DNA of 64,000 bases from Duncaniella freteri (GTDB lineage Bacteria; Bacteroidota; Bacteroidia; Bacteroidales; Muribaculaceae). The stretch spans positions 1,674,001-1,738,000 of the forward strand of contig NZ_SJSA01000001.1 of the NCBI RefSeq assembly GCF_004766125.1, read 5' to 3'. Of the stretch, positions 10,993-21,391 are shown piece by piece. Under the pieces are notes generated by a model. That model saw nothing but the letters and a program-made list of their open reading frames with translations, was not told the origin of the DNA and searched no databases. The first letter of the stretch is position 1, and each line of letters starts with the position of its first letter. The position numbers were made by a program, and so were the translations under genes.

Positions 10993-11028
10993 ATATGGGT
11001 CCGATGTGATTTCGGACCCATATTTTTG
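10993..11028 (+). terminator. Intrinsic terminator after susD 1
   Basis: A 12-bp perfect stem (10993-11004 with 11012-11023) with a 7-nt loop is followed at once by a T run (11023-11027). This is a textbook rho-independent terminator separating SusC/SusD pair 1 from the esterase and GH95 genes. Confidence 0.85.
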
Positions 11029-11060
11029 TGTAATATGCTGTGATATACCTGGAATTTTGC

Positions 11061-11068
11061 TAATTTTG
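11061..11068 (+). promoter_or_regulatory. Candidate -7 element for the esterase gene
   Basis: TAATTTTG matches the Bacteroidetes TAnnTTTG -7 box and lies 26 nt before the esterase start, just after a terminator. No good TTTG -33 box is seen at the usual distance. Confidence 0.4.
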
Positions 11069-11094
11069 TAAATCAGTAATATAATAGTTGTACC

Positions 11095-12258
11095 ATGAAA
11101 AGATTTATTGCATATTTCTCCATTGCCGCATTGGCTTTTGGAGCATCGGCACAGTCTAAAAAGTCGGACGTGCCACACTCTTCCAGATATGAGATCGAGA
11201 GGGACATGCCCACATTTCTTGACCGGATACATGAGGAGCTGACCTATCCTCTGGCATGGGGAAACAGTGATATCAAGGACTACTGTGTCTGGAACCGGAC
11301 AGCAAGGGATAAAGTGATAGAGCTGATGCTCACGCCTCCCAAGCATTCCTCTTCGTGGGCTCCTGAGGTTGTGGCAGAGGAGAAGCGCGACGGTTACACA
11401 GCCCAGAAGGTGGCATTCAATCTTACTGACTATTCTCGTGTCGAGGCTTATGTGCTCACTCCCGACGGAGATGGCCCTTTCCCAGCCTTGGTGGCTCTTC
11501 ATGACCATGGCGGACACTACACTATAGGAAAGGAGAAGATGATACGTCCGTTTGAGGTTGATGCTTGGGTGTACGATGATGCCGACAAGTGGGCCGACAA
11601 TCTTTATGAGGGTCAGTATCTTGGTGACTATCTTGCGAAGAACGGTTATGTGGTTATTTCTGTGGATGCCCTGTTCTGGGGTGACCGTGGGCGCAAGGAG
11701 GGCCCTGACGGGAGCAAGCATGCCAATATTGCAGGTAATTTCCAGATGCTCGGACGCAACATGAGTGCGTGGATGAACTTTGAGGATATGTACACCGCCG
11801 AGTTCCTTGCCACTCTTCCTAAGGTGGACCCTGAGAGGATAGGTTGCATAGGTTTGTCCATGGGTGCGTATCGTTCCTGGATGCTTGCAGCCCTTTCGCC
11901 AATCATTAAAGCCGGTGTGGCTGTGTGCTGGATGACTACTACCGACATCCAGCTGTCCTGGGAGTATGGCAGGGAGAAGGGTGGTTTTGCCAACTGTCTT
12001 CTCGGTGTTCGCAACTATCTCGATTATCCGCATGTAGCCTCGCTTGCCTGTCCGAAGCCTATGTTTTTCCTTAATGGAGAGACCGACAAGCTATTTCCGA
12101 CTGTAGCCGTTAACAAGGCGTTCGGCGAGATGCGCAAGGTGTGGGAGAGTCAGGGTGCTTCCGACAATCTACGCACAGAGATATGGGACATAGGTCATCA
12201 GTGTCATAAGAAGGAGCAGTCGGAATGCCTTAAATTTCTTGACAAGCATTTGAAATAA
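11095..12258 (+). CDS. Secreted alpha/beta-hydrolase, probable carbohydrate (acetyl) esterase
   Basis: The protein has 387 residues and an N-terminal signal peptide ending near GASAQ (residue 20). The fold is alpha/beta hydrolase of the dienelactone hydrolase/acetyl xylan esterase type (Abhydrolase_7-like). The nucleophile is in GLSMG (Ser255). Probable partners are Asp331 in NGETDK and His368 in DIGHQCH. A conserved 'ALHDHGGHY' oxyanion-hole region lies near residue 140. It stands directly before the GH95 gene (20 nt gap) and after SusC/SusD pair 1. It is therefore likely to remove acetyl or other ester groups from the glycan. The exact ester cannot be read from sequence. Confidence 0.8.
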   Translation: MKRFIAYFSIAALAFGASAQSKKSDVPHSSRYEIERDMPTFLDRIHEELTYPLAWGNSDIKDYCVWNRTARDKVIELMLTPPKHSSSWAPEVVAEEKRDGYTAQKVAFNLTDYSRVEAYVLTPDGDGPFPALVALHDHGGHYTIGKEKMIRPFEVDAWVYDDADKWADNLYEGQYLGDYLAKNGYVVISVDALFWGDRGRKEGPDGSKHANIAGNFQMLGRNMSAWMNFEDMYTAEFLATLPKVDPERIGCIGLSMGAYRSWMLAALSPIIKAGVAVCWMTTTDIQLSWEYGREKGGFANCLLGVRNYLDYPHVASLACPKPMFFLNGETDKLFPTVAVNKAFGEMRKVWESQGASDNLRTEIWDIGHQCHKKEQSECLKFLDKHLK

Positions 12259-12278
12259 TAATAATAATATATCATAGA

Positions 12279-14831
12279 ATGAATAAATATCTGCTTTTGC
12301 TCCTGTTGCCATTCGTTACATTCGTTTCATACGGTGTAAATGGTTCGGATCAGGACTTGAAACTATGGTATGACCGGCCTGCCGACTATTGGGTTGAGGC
12401 ATTGCCTCTTGGCAATGGTCATCTCGGTGCGATGATGTATGGGATAGCATCGCGAGACACTGTTCAGATCAATGAGGACACATTCTGGTCCGGAAGCCCT
12501 TATAATAACTATAATCCCAAAGCCAAAGGAAAGCTAAAGGAGATACAGTCGCTTATCGACCGAGGTGAGTATGCCGAGGCTCAGAAACTGTCGATGGCTA
12601 ATATCACTGCTGACAGGAGTGTTACGGCTCACGGTATGATATATGAGTCGATAGGCAATCTCATACTTGATTTTCCGGGTGTGGAGCGTATTCCGGATAA
12701 TTATCGCCGTGAACTTGACCTTGGAAGTGCCGTTGCCAAAGTGACATACACTGTGGGCGGTGTGGATTATACACGTGAGATGTTCACATCTCTTACCGAC
12801 GATCTGATCATAATACGCATTACTGCCTCAAAACCTGGCAAGGTGACGTTTGCCACATCATTCACAGGCCCTTTAAAGAAGAACAGGACCGTGGCAGTGA
12901 CCGAGGTGGTGGATGGCACTGACAATATGCTTAGGGTGAGTTGTGCTCATGCCCGAGAGGCGGAGGAGAACATCCCTAACAGGCTGCATGCTACTGCAAT
13001 AATTAAAGTTATGGCTGACGGCGGAACGGTTACGCCTGATGATGAGTCAGGACGCATATCGGTCAATGGTGCGGATTCAGCGACAATATATGTCTCGGCT
13101 GCAACTAATTTTAAAAATTATAGAGACATTTCAGGCGATAGCGAAGAAAAGGCTATGTCGGCTATCAAGAGATTCGACAAGGATTACGCTACAGCCAAAA
13201 GTGATCATGTGGCGAAGTATCGCGGACAGTTCGGGAGAGTGAGCCTCGATCTCGGTTCCAATCATGAGCAGGAGGCTAAGCCTACGGATGTGCGTATACG
13301 AGAATTCTCTACGGTTCATGATCCGTCGCTTGCCGCCATGTATTTCCAGTTCGGACGTTATCTTCTTATAAGCAGTTCCCAGCCTGGCACACAGCCTGCT
13401 AATCTACAGGGCATATGGAATCCGAGTGCCGGTCAGTATCCTGCCTGGGACAGCAAGTACACGACAAACATTAATGTGGAGATGAACTATTGGCCAGCCG
13501 AGGTCACCAATCTTAGCGAATGTCATGAACCGTTTCTACAGATGGTAAGGGATGTGAGTGTGACAGGCAAGGAGTCTGCGTCTGAGATGTATGGGGCGCG
13601 CGGATGGACGCTTCATCATAACACCGATCTGTGGCGTTCCACCGGAGCGGTTGACTATGCATCGTGCAGTGTGTGGCCCACATGTAATGCATGGTTTGCC
13701 TCGCATCTGTGGGAGCGTTATCTTTATACAGGCGACAAGGGATATCTTGCCGGAGTATATCCGATATTGAAGTCCGCTTGCGAATTCTATCAGGATTTCC
13801 TTGTCAGGGATACTGCTTCGGGATATATGGTAGTGTCGCCATCCAATTCTCCGGAGAATCATCCTGGACTCGGATCGTATGTCGATGACAATGGTAAGAA
13901 ACAGAATGTGGCCCAGTTCAGCGGTGTGACGATGGATAATCAGATGGTGTATGATCTGCTCAGCAACACCATACACGCTGCTCGTGAATTGGGCATGGAT
14001 AAGGAATTTGCCTCAGAACTTGATGACCTAAGGATGCAGCTTCCGCCGATGCATGTCGGAAAGTACGGTCAATTGCAGGAGTGGCTCAAGGACTGGGACC
14101 GAGAGACGAGTGGTCACCGTCATGTGTCTCATCTGTGGGGGCTTTTTCCTGGCAATCAGATATCTCCATACTCCCATCCCCAGTTGTTTCAGGCTGCAAA
14201 GAAGTCCCTGACAGGCAGAGGTGATGCGAGCCGTGGATGGTCGATGGGATGGAAGGTGTGCCTTTGGGCGAGACTGCTTGACGGAAATCATGCTCACACA
14301 CTGATATCGAATCAGCTCAAACTGATGGACCCGAATGTGACAATCAAGTCGCAGGACGGCGGTACTTATGCCAATATGTTTGATGCTCATCCTCCGTTTC
14401 AGATCGATGGTAATTTCGGATGTACGGCAGGTATAGCCGAGATGCTTGTTCAGAGTCACGATGGGGCTGTTCACCTGCTTCCCGCTCTTCCTGATGTGTG
14501 GTCAAAGGGTGAAGTCAAAGGGCTGAAGGCTCGTGGCGGGTTTGAGATCGCTGATATGAAGTGGAGCGATGGCAAACTCTCGTCGGTGACTATAAAATCA
14601 ACTCTCGGAGGCAATCTGCGACTCCGTTCTTCTGTATCTCTCTATGATTCGGATGGTAAGCGGCTTATACGAGCCAAAGGGGTCAACCCCAATCCATTCA
14701 ATAGTGTGTATATGATATCCGCACCGGTGATAAGTAATCCCGATAAGATACCGGCATTGAATCTGCCAGCAACTAATCTTTATGATGTCCCTACTGAGAT
14801 TGGAGCCGAATATACATTCATTGCCAGATAG
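12279..14831 (+). CDS. Glycoside hydrolase family 95 (alpha-L-fucosidase / alpha-L-galactosidase)
   Basis: This 850-residue enzyme has a signal peptide (about residues 1-20) and an N-terminal beta-sandwich beginning '[24 protein letters not shown]', the usual GH95 start. The (alpha/alpha)6 domain contains [10 protein letters not shown], with Asn397 and Asn399 aligning to the catalytic asparagines known in this family. It also has LQEW, whose Glu601 is the likely general acid, and FQIDGNFG with Asp710. GH95 enzymes release terminal alpha-1,2-L-fucose or alpha-L-galactose with inversion. Which of the two is used here cannot be told without a structure-based alignment. With a pectinesterase nearby, a pectic or hemicellulose side chain is plausible. 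Confidence 0.93.
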   Translation: MNKYLLLLLLPFVTFVSYGVNGSDQDLKLWYDRPADYWVEALPLGNGHLGAMMYGIASRDTVQINEDTFWSGSPYNNYNPKAKGKLKEIQSLIDRGEYAEAQKLSMANITADRSVTAHGMIYESIGNLILDFPGVERIPDNYRRELDLGSAVAKVTYTVGGVDYTREMFTSLTDDLIIIRITASKPGKVTFATSFTGPLKKNRTVAVTEVVDGTDNMLRVSCAHAREAEENIPNRLHATAIIKVMADGGTVTPDDESGRISVNGADSATIYVSAATNFKNYRDISGDSEEKAMSAIKRFDKDYATAKSDHVAKYRGQFGRVSLDLGSNHEQEAKPTDVRIREFSTVHDPSLAAMYFQFGRYLLISSSQPGTQPANLQGIWNPSAGQYPAWDSKYTTNINVEMNYWPAEVTNLSECHEPFLQMVRDVSVTGKESASEMYGARGWTLHHNTDLWRSTGAVDYASCSVWPTCNAWFASHLWERYLYTGDKGYLAGVYPILKSACEFYQDFLVRDTASGYMVVSPSNSPENHPGLGSYVDDNGKKQNVAQFSGVTMDNQMVYDLLSNTIHAARELGMDKEFASELDDLRMQLPPMHVGKYGQLQEWLKDWDRETSGHRHVSHLWGLFPGNQISPYSHPQLFQAAKKSLTGRGDASRGWSMGWKVCLWARLLDGNHAHTLISNQLKLMDPNVTIKSQDGGTYANMFDAHPPFQIDGNFGCTAGIAEMLVQSHDGAVHLLPALPDVWSKGEVKGLKARGGFEIADMKWSDGKLSSVTIKSTLGGNLRLRSSVSLYDSDGKRLIRAKGVNPNPFNSVYMISAPVISNPDKIPALNLPATNLYDVPTEIGAEYTFIAR

Positions 14832-14897
14832 GTGATGGGTCATCCGGATATATTGGATATGTTTGTTCCAATTAAGAGGATTTATGTAGAAATTTAA

Positions 14898-14941
14898 TAA
14901 TGGAAAGTATGGCGGAGCATGCTTCACTATACTTTCCATTA
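14898..14941 (+). terminator. Hairpin after the GH95 gene
   Basis: A 13-bp perfect stem (14898-14910 with 14929-14941) closes an 18-nt loop that itself contains the palindrome AGCATGCT. It lacks a clean T tract, so it may be an imperfect terminator or an RNA-stabilising structure. Confidence 0.5.
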
Positions 14942-15039
14942 ATAGTCATGCCTTCTTATTATTTTAATTGGCATTCAGTCGGATTGTTCTAAGGTTTCTG
15001 TGACATTTGTTGATTTCTTTGGAGAATAATTTAAAATTA

Positions 15040-15072
15040 TTGCAATTTATTAACATAAATGTTGTATCTTTG
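15040..15072 (+). promoter_or_regulatory. Probable promoter of SusC/SusD pair 2
   Basis: The -7 box TATCTTTG (15065-15072) matches TAnnTTTG. A TTG at 15040-15042 is a possible -33 box with a 22-nt spacer, slightly long. It lies 62 nt before the SusC start. Confidence 0.5.
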
Positions 15073-15134
15073 CGGTCGGATGTATTGTGGTATTGCAATT
15101 ATAACACTTAATATATTAACCTTAAATTTTAACA

Positions 15135-18100
15135 ATGAGAAACGAGAAATCTCTACAAATCAGAGGTTCCCGAAGTGAATTTTGTTATCACTTTGGGCGT
15201 GTCTGCTTCTCGGTGATTTTTGTTCTGATAGCCTTAATGGTATCGGCACAGGATAAGACCGTCAGCGGAACAGTGATTGATGAAACAGGCGAACCGGTCA
15301 TCGGAGCGACTGTCATGGTAAAAGGGAGCAAGGTCGGGATAGCTACCGATATTGACGGTAAATATACCCTAAATACCCCCCCCACAGTGTTTTAACTATT
15401 AGTTATGTAGGCTATGTCACACAGGAAATTCCTGTTGATGGTCGTAGCGTGATTGATGTGACCCTCAAAGAGAGTCGTGAGATGCTCGATGAGGTGGTGG
15501 TAGTAGGATATGGTACTGTAAAGAAACGAGATCTCACAGGTGCTGTAGCATCGGTCAAGAGCGGAGATCTGACTATGACACCTGTAGCGAGTGCTACTGA
15601 GGCACTTGAAGGCCGAGTGGCTGGTCTTGATATTACACGAGAGTCAGGACAGGCGGGATCGGGCACAAAGATTCTGCTTCGCGGTAATCGCTCCCTTACA
15701 GCAGGTCAGGACCCGCTTTTTGTGATCGACGGTATTCCCGGATCAATTGATAATCTCAATCCTAACGACATTCAGTCGATCGACATTCTTAAGGATGCCT
15801 CCTCGACAGCCATCTATGGTTCAGCCGGTGCCAACGGTGTGATCATGATCACTACCAAGCAGGCTGAGGAAGGTAAGGTGCAGGTGGATCTTGACACTTA
15901 TTTTGGATGGAACGGTTTTGCCAAGTATCCCAAGGCTCTCAGCGGTGACGCTTGGCTTGACTATCTCAAGGAAGGATATTATGCCACAACCGGAAATCAG
16001 GCTTCCGATCTTACACAGCTCTTCAACGGCTATGGCTATAATGCCGATGTGATCAGACCCTATGTTGAGCAGGGCAAATGGATCGATTGGGTCGACGAGA
16101 CTCTCCAGACCGGTACTCAACAGAACTATTCAGTGTCAATCAGAGGTGGCAATGAGCGTTTCAAAGGTAATTTCTCCTTAGGCTATAATCGTACTGAAGG
16201 TATATACCGTGACGATAAGTCGGATCTTTATACCTCTCGTTTCGGTATGGATCTCAAGATCAATAAGTGGCTGACTGCAGGAATGCAGGGCGGATTGACT
16301 TTCCGTGATGTTGACAATCGTTCCACACGTCTTAACCGTACATTCAGTTATGTTCCGGTGGGAGATGTGTACGATGCTGAAGGAAATATCAACATTTATC
16401 CTGTGGATGGTCTGCAGGATCAGGTGAGCCTCTTGGCTGATGAACGTGAGGGCGTGTACAAAAAGAATTCCAAGACATTTGCCTTCACTGCCAATCCATA
16501 TCTTGATGTAACTATTCTACCCGAGATGCTCACATTCCGTACGATCCTCGGCACATCGGTGAGCAGCAGCCGTACCGGTGAATTCAAAAGCAATGATACA
16601 TTCATGATGCTTACAGGATCGGAGACGGCAATACGCAAGGCTTCTCTCGATCCCACCCTCAGCTACAATTATACTTGGGAGAATATACTCAATTTCCGTA
16701 AATCCTGGAACAACACCCATAATCTTGGGCTGACTCTTATCACCTCGTGGGCTTATAATCAGAAGGAGAAACATACTGCCTACAATGAAGGCTTCCTTTA
16801 TGACAAGTTCCTTTGGTATTCGCTGTCATCAGGCACCAATCCTTCCGTATCCTCCTCTTACACTCAGACCAAACGTATGTCCTATGCGGCCCGTGTCAAC
16901 TATGACTATCTCGGACGCTACCTGTTCACAGCTTCCGTTCGTCAGGACGGTGTGTCACAGCTTTATAACCATTGGGACACATTTCCTGCTGCAGCATTGG
17001 CATGGCGCATATCCGATGAGCCTTTCATGGAATCGACACGCAACTGGCTCAACAACCTGAAACTTCGCGTGGGATATGGTGTGTCAGGCAATCCTAATGT
17101 CGATGCTTATGTGTCACGTACAGAGGTTACGTCAAATGGTCTTGATAATATCAATTTCGGTTCGGGTCCCATCACGTCTAGTGTGCTTTCGCAGGCCGTA
17201 GGTAATGTGGAGATGGGATGGGAGAAATCCTATAACTGGAATATCGGTGTTGATTTCGGCATAATCAATAACCGTATCGACGGTGCGTTGGAATTCTATG
17301 ATACCGATACCAAGGACGTGCTGTATTCGCGTAATCTGCCATCGACAGGAGGATTATTCAAACCGAAGAATCCGTATAAGATGGTATGCAATGTAGCTCG
17401 TATGCGCAATACTGGTTTTGAAATGACTATCAACAGCCGTAATATTGTCACAAAGGATTTCCAGTGGACAACGACCCTGACATTCGCAGCTAACAAGGAG
17501 CGAGTTAAATCCATTGATCTTGGCAGTGGTACTACTGTAGATAATCTCGTGTCGCTCGGACTGTTTATGGACAATCCCAAGGACATGATCTATAACTACC
17601 GTAAACTCGGTATATGGCAGAAGGGTGAAGAGGCTGATGCAGCTGTGTTCGGGCTTCTTCCCGGTGACTCAAAAGTGAATACCAGGCTCGTAAAGGTGAG
17701 CGACGGACTTTGGACTCTCACTGAAGAGGATGGTACTGTGACCGAGTACACTGCCGAGAATCCTTATCAGATCGGAGAAAAGGACAAGGAGCTTATCGGT
17801 CATAAGTCACCGTCATGGACAGCAGGTCTAAACAACTCGTTCTACTATAAGGGATTCGATCTGAATGTGTTTATCACAGCGCGTTGGGGACAGACTGTTC
17901 AGAGCCCGATTCTCGGATATTTCGGTCGAGTTGCAATGCCTGATTTTTATGATTATTGGACAGAAAGCAATCCAACCAATGATTTCCCTCGTCCGTATAT
18001 GTCACGCTCCACAAGCCATTCAGCATCCAATCTCGGACTTGGTATTGTGGATGGTTCCTACTGGAAAATAAAGACTATCTCTCTTGGATACACACTCCCG

Positions 18101-18274
18101 AAGAATGTGCTTGATAAGGCAGGCATGAGTCGTTGCCGCTTCTATGGCACTATAAGTAATCCGTTTGTGTTTGCAAAGGATAAACTTCTACGAGATGTTG
18201 ATCCGGAGACTGGCGGAACAGACGGATTTCCGCTTTACAAGCAGATAGTGTTTGGTATAAACCTCTCATTCTAA
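15135..18274 (+). pseudogene. SusC-like TonB-dependent transporter (pair 2), frameshifted at a C8 tract
   Basis: Two frames together make one SusC protein. Frame A (15135-15395) encodes a signal peptide, with Gln near residue 39 after VSA, and most of the carboxypeptidase-regulatory domain, ending TPPTVF-stop. Frame B continues from the same point as HSVLTISYVGY, then VVVVGYGT, plug and barrel to the terminal NLSF. Adding one C to the run of eight C at 15376-15383 would give TPPHSVLTISYVGY, the normal family sequence, and a protein of about 1046 residues. As written, the product is truncated at 86 residues unless translation restarts near 15449. It may be a true lesion, a phase-variable tract or a homopolymer sequencing error. 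The intact SusD partner follows by 23 nt. Confidence 0.9.
15376..15383 (+). repeat. Homopolymer C8 tract at the SusC frameshift
   Basis: Eight consecutive C lie inside the codons for Thr-Pro-Pro of the carboxypeptidase-regulatory domain. The family sequence needs nine C (or six) to stay in frame. Such tracts are prone both to slipped-strand replication and to base-calling error. Confidence 0.9.
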
Positions 18275-18297
18275 AATTTATAGCTTAGAAATTCAAT

Positions 18298-20202
18298 ATG
18301 AAAAATATATTTAGAAAAACATTGGCGGTAGTGCTCTGCGCCGGCATGTTCACCGGATGCAGTCTTGACGAATGGAATCCGTCGACTGTCGACGTGGAGA
18401 CGGCTTATGCCGAGCGTCCTGGGTTTGAGAGCCTGATCAATTATTGCTATGACGGTTACTACTACCTGTATGGTAAGATTGACGGTATTGGTGCCATGGA
18501 GCTTGGTACGGATCTTTGGATAAGCGAATCATTTGAGAGCGGTTTCACACAGTATAACTCGAATATGAATACCCAATTGGGCACTCTTAAGACTCTTTGG
18601 GAGGGATTCTATTCTACAATAAACTATGCGAACACTGCGATATATTATGCCTCATCTGTGACAGGCTATGCTTCTCAGGATGAACTTTATGCAAAACTTG
18701 CAGAGGCTTATTTTTTCCGTGGATGGGCTAACTGGCATCTTGTGGAGCAGTTTGGCGGAGTGGTGCTCAACACCACGTCTTCGGCTGTGACCGGTATAAA
18801 CAACAGTCCTGTAAGAAGTTCGGAGAGTGATTTCTACGATCTTATCATAAGTGACCTGAATTTTGCTAAGGATCATCTCCCTTATTCCCAGGGAGATGAT
18901 CGTGGTCGTGTCAGCAAGAAGGCTGCCTTGGCAATGCTTGCCAAGGTGTATCTACAACGGACCCGACTTAAAGAGGCTAATGCGGAAGAGTATGCACGTC
19001 TGGCTCTACAGACAGCTGAAGAACTGATAAATAATGCTTCAAAATACAATTGCGCTCTTTACACTAGTGATGCCGATAAGTCAGGTTATGCTAAGCTTTG
19101 GGATGGTGAGAACAACAAGAATAACACAGAGTTCCTTTTCATCGAAGCTATTGACCATGAAGGTGACAAGAATCCTGAGGGAAACAACCGTGGACGTACA
19201 CGCCAGTATTATGAGATGCGTTTACAGAATTATATCGCGTGGGGTCTTGCCGAGAAGAATTGTGCATGGTACGGTCGTTCCAACAGTATCGGCATCAAGC
19301 CGACGAAGTATCTTCTGACCACTGTGTTTGAACCTGTCAGGGATCCTGCCGATACTCGTTTTGCCAACACCTTCTTTACCGAGTATTATAATTCATCCTG
19401 GGCTGATAAGAAGATTTCCCAGTCCATGATTGATCAGTTTGGCAAGGACGCCTCTCTGCTTCAACATGTGATCAAGAATACAGCCGGAACATATAAGCCC
19501 GGTGAGGTGTACTATGGCGGACGTACTGTGTTCTATCAGAACAATTCTTCCGGCAACTGCAATATGGTGGACGAGAATGGTGACGGATGGCTTGACGGAA
19601 TTTCCGTGCTGACCCCTAACTATACTATGTCGGCGGCAGAGAAAGCTATGCTTCCGTTTGTGTGTGTTGATCCGTCCGATATGTTTACTGCTGACGGAAA
19701 ATGGGTGACAGAGACCACCGATCCTGTTTTAGGCTCCATATATAAGAACACTTATCCGTCAATGAATAAGTTTTCGTCCATTAAGTGGATAAAGGACAAT
19801 CAGAAGTGGGAGGGTGATGTCCCTGTGATACGTCTCGGAGAGATATATCTTGTGGCAGCCGAGGCTGCACTCCGCGCAAGCAATGACCAAGCTAAAGCTC
19901 TAAAATACGTACAGCCTCTACGTGACCGTGCTGCTGTGACAGGACGTCAGGCTGAGATGAAGGTCAATCAGGTTGATATGACCATCGATTTCATCCTTCA
20001 GGAGCGTGCGCGCGAACTTGCTGGTGAACAGGTGCGCTGGTATGACCTGAAGCGTTGTGGCAAGCTCACAAAGAGTTTCTTTGCCGCCACCAATCCTGAC
20101 ATCCTTTTCTTTGATGAGGCAAAGCACATTGTTCGCCCGATACCTCAGAGCTTCCTTGATGCTATCGCCAATCCTAATGAATTTGGTACCAATGGATATT
20201 AA
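18298..20202 (+). CDS. SusD/RagB-like outer-membrane glycan-binding lipoprotein (pair 2)
   Basis: This is a 634-residue lipoprotein with signal peptide, lipobox FTGC and Cys21. SusD landmarks are 'LAEAYFFRGWANWHLVEQFGGVVL' in the TPR region (about residues 127-150), VIRLGEIYLVAAEAAL near 510, and the C-terminal 'FILQERARELAGEQVRWYDLKRCG' near 565-585. It would cap the SusC 2 transporter encoded immediately upstream, which is frameshifted in this sequence. An intact partner for a broken transporter fits a recent or reversible lesion. Two tandem hairpins follow its stop. Confidence 0.93.
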   Translation: MKNIFRKTLAVVLCAGMFTGCSLDEWNPSTVDVETAYAERPGFESLINYCYDGYYYLYGKIDGIGAMELGTDLWISESFESGFTQYNSNMNTQLGTLKTLWEGFYSTINYANTAIYYASSVTGYASQDELYAKLAEAYFFRGWANWHLVEQFGGVVLNTTSSAVTGINNSPVRSSESDFYDLIISDLNFAKDHLPYSQGDDRGRVSKKAALAMLAKVYLQRTRLKEANAEEYARLALQTAEELINNASKYNCALYTSDADKSGYAKLWDGENNKNNTEFLFIEAIDHEGDKNPEGNNRGRTRQYYEMRLQNYIAWGLAEKNCAWYGRSNSIGIKPTKYLLTTVFEPVRDPADTRFANTFFTEYYNSSWADKKISQSMIDQFGKDASLLQHVIKNTAGTYKPGEVYYGGRTVFYQNNSSGNCNMVDENGDGWLDGISVLTPNYTMSAAEKAMLPFVCVDPSDMFTADGKWVTETTDPVLGSIYKNTYPSMNKFSSIKWIKDNQKWEGDVPVIRLGEIYLVAAEAALRASNDQAKALKYVQPLRDRAAVTGRQAEMKVNQVDMTIDFILQERARELAGEQVRWYDLKRCGKLTKSFFAATNPDILFFDEAKHIVRPIPQSFLDAIANPNEFGTNGY

Positions 20203-20218
20203 ATATGTATGATATGCC

Positions 20219-20246
20219 GGATTCTCAGTGTTTGCATTGAGAATCC
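20219..20246 (+). terminator. Hairpin 1 after susD 2
   Basis: A 9-bp perfect stem (20219-20227 with 20238-20246), extendable inward by three pairs, lies 17 nt after the susD 2 stop. It has no T run directly behind it and is followed by a second hairpin. Confidence 0.5.
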
Positions 20247-20264
20247 GATTCTCTAAGTTGATGA

Positions 20265-20298
20265 GACGGGATCTGCGTGAGCAGGTCCCGTCTTTTTT
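20265..20298 (+). terminator. Intrinsic terminator between susD 2 and the convergent kinase gene
   Basis: A 12-bp stem (20265-20276 with 20281-20292, one G-U pair), a GTGA loop and six T (20293-20298) form a classical rho-independent terminator for the + strand locus. It protects the convergent sugar-acid operon. Confidence 0.85.
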
Positions 20299-20314
20299 AT
20301 GTGATGTCTCAGCC

Positions 20315-21391
20315 TTATTTACTGGGGAAAAGTCCGCCCCAAGGATAGCTGCCAGGTTTCATGGTGACATGTGTTCCATTGGGGGCACGCATGCGTATCA
20401 CTCCGGGGGCTATCTCGTCAGTGATGGTGAATGTGTCCCATCCCAATTTCTGTAATGAGGCATAGGCTGTGGCACCCCCTTCGATTATGAGTTCGCGCGG
20501 AGTGTGGATATCTGTAAGGCCACGCACTGTTTCAGCCATTGTCTCGCGTAGATATATTGCGCTCTCTTTCCCGATGCGATGACGGTCGCGGATTGCAAGT
20601 ATCATGGAATGGGATATGGAGTATTTGCCAGAGAGCTCTTTGATCCATTTGTCAGGGGTTGAGGTCCCTTCGTAAAGGTCGGTGGGCATATGGAACGTAT
20701 CTACGCTGCAGTCGATAGGGCGGCTCTGTGTGCTGCCACATATTATAAGAGCGTCATGAAGATTGATGTCAGGTCGTTTTTGAGCGACAGTGTTGCACCG
20801 GCAATGCTTCTTAAGAAATGCAGTGAACAGATCGGCGGCTCCCGCAAGAAGTGTATAGCCGTCGGCATTGTCTACTTCCTTATTTATGTCTTCTTCGCTC
20901 ACAGCGTCGGCAAACAGCACTTTTTTCATTCCGGCATCTGGAAACCGCGTGGTAAGAACTGAAGAGAGTGCCGGAAATTCAGGGTCGAAAGAAAAGTCTG
21001 TCTCATCAAGAGGTGTCCCGCTGATATAATATACGCCGTCACGAATGATTCTTCCTTTTGATGGATTGGCAGGTATGTATAGTGCTTGTATGTATTGGGA
21101 ACATCTCAGCAATGCTTCCAGTTCTGCAACTACGTGCCCTCTGAGAGCGGAATCGGTTTTCTTGAATATGTGTTCCACAGAATTCATATCCGCCAGTGCG
21201 ACAGCAGTTTTAGCGGACACTTCAGCAGCCTCGGTTTCGGTCATGGAGCGGGTGTCGGTCGCAATGACTGACACATCGCATGGTGGAAGATCCTTAGGAT
21301 TGGTCGACATGCTTACAGAGAGACCGAGACGGTGGGCTATGCCCGCCATCTCGGCTGCTCCTGTGATGTCGTCGGCTATAACGGCAATCAT
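20315..21391 (-). CDS. Four-carbon acid sugar kinase family protein (DUF1537)
   Basis: This 358-residue protein begins MIAVIADDITGAAEMAG, the hallmark N-terminus of the DUF1537 kinase family, whose members phosphorylate C4 sugar acids such as D-threonate, D-erythronate or 3-oxo-tetronates. C-terminal nucleotide-binding features include EGGATAYASL (about residue 303) and PNGTHVTMKPGSYPWGG. It is shorter than many family members (about 420 residues) but both domains are present. It overlaps the PdxA-like gene upstream by one base (21391). Kinase plus PdxA2-like dehydrogenase is the known pairing that converts a C4 acid to dihydroxyacetone phosphate and CO2. The precise substrate is not readable. 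Confidence 0.88.
   Translation of the reverse strand: MIAVIADDITGAAEMAGIAHRLGLSVSMSTNPKDLPPCDVSVIATDTRSMTETEAAEVSAKTAVALADMNSVEHIFKKTDSALRGHVVAELEALLRCSQYIQALYIPANPSKGRIIRDGVYYISGTPLDETDFSFDPEFPALSSVLTTRFPDAGMKKVLFADAVSEEDINKEVDNADGYTLLAGAADLFTAFLKKHCRCNTVAQKRPDINLHDALIICGSTQSRPIDCSVDTFHMPTDLYEGTSTPDKWIKELSGKYSISHSMILAIRDRHRIGKESAIYLRETMAETVRGLTDIHTPRELIIEGGATAYASLQKLGWDTFTITDEIAPGVIRMRAPNGTHVTMKPGSYPWGGLFPSK

Larger units (their letters stand above)
14832..15134. other. 303-bp intergenic region between GH95 and SusC 2
   Basis: No gene is seen here. It holds one long hairpin (14898-14941) in the left half and a probable promoter for the second SusC/SusD pair near 15040-15072. The right half is strongly AT-rich. 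Confidence 0.7.
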
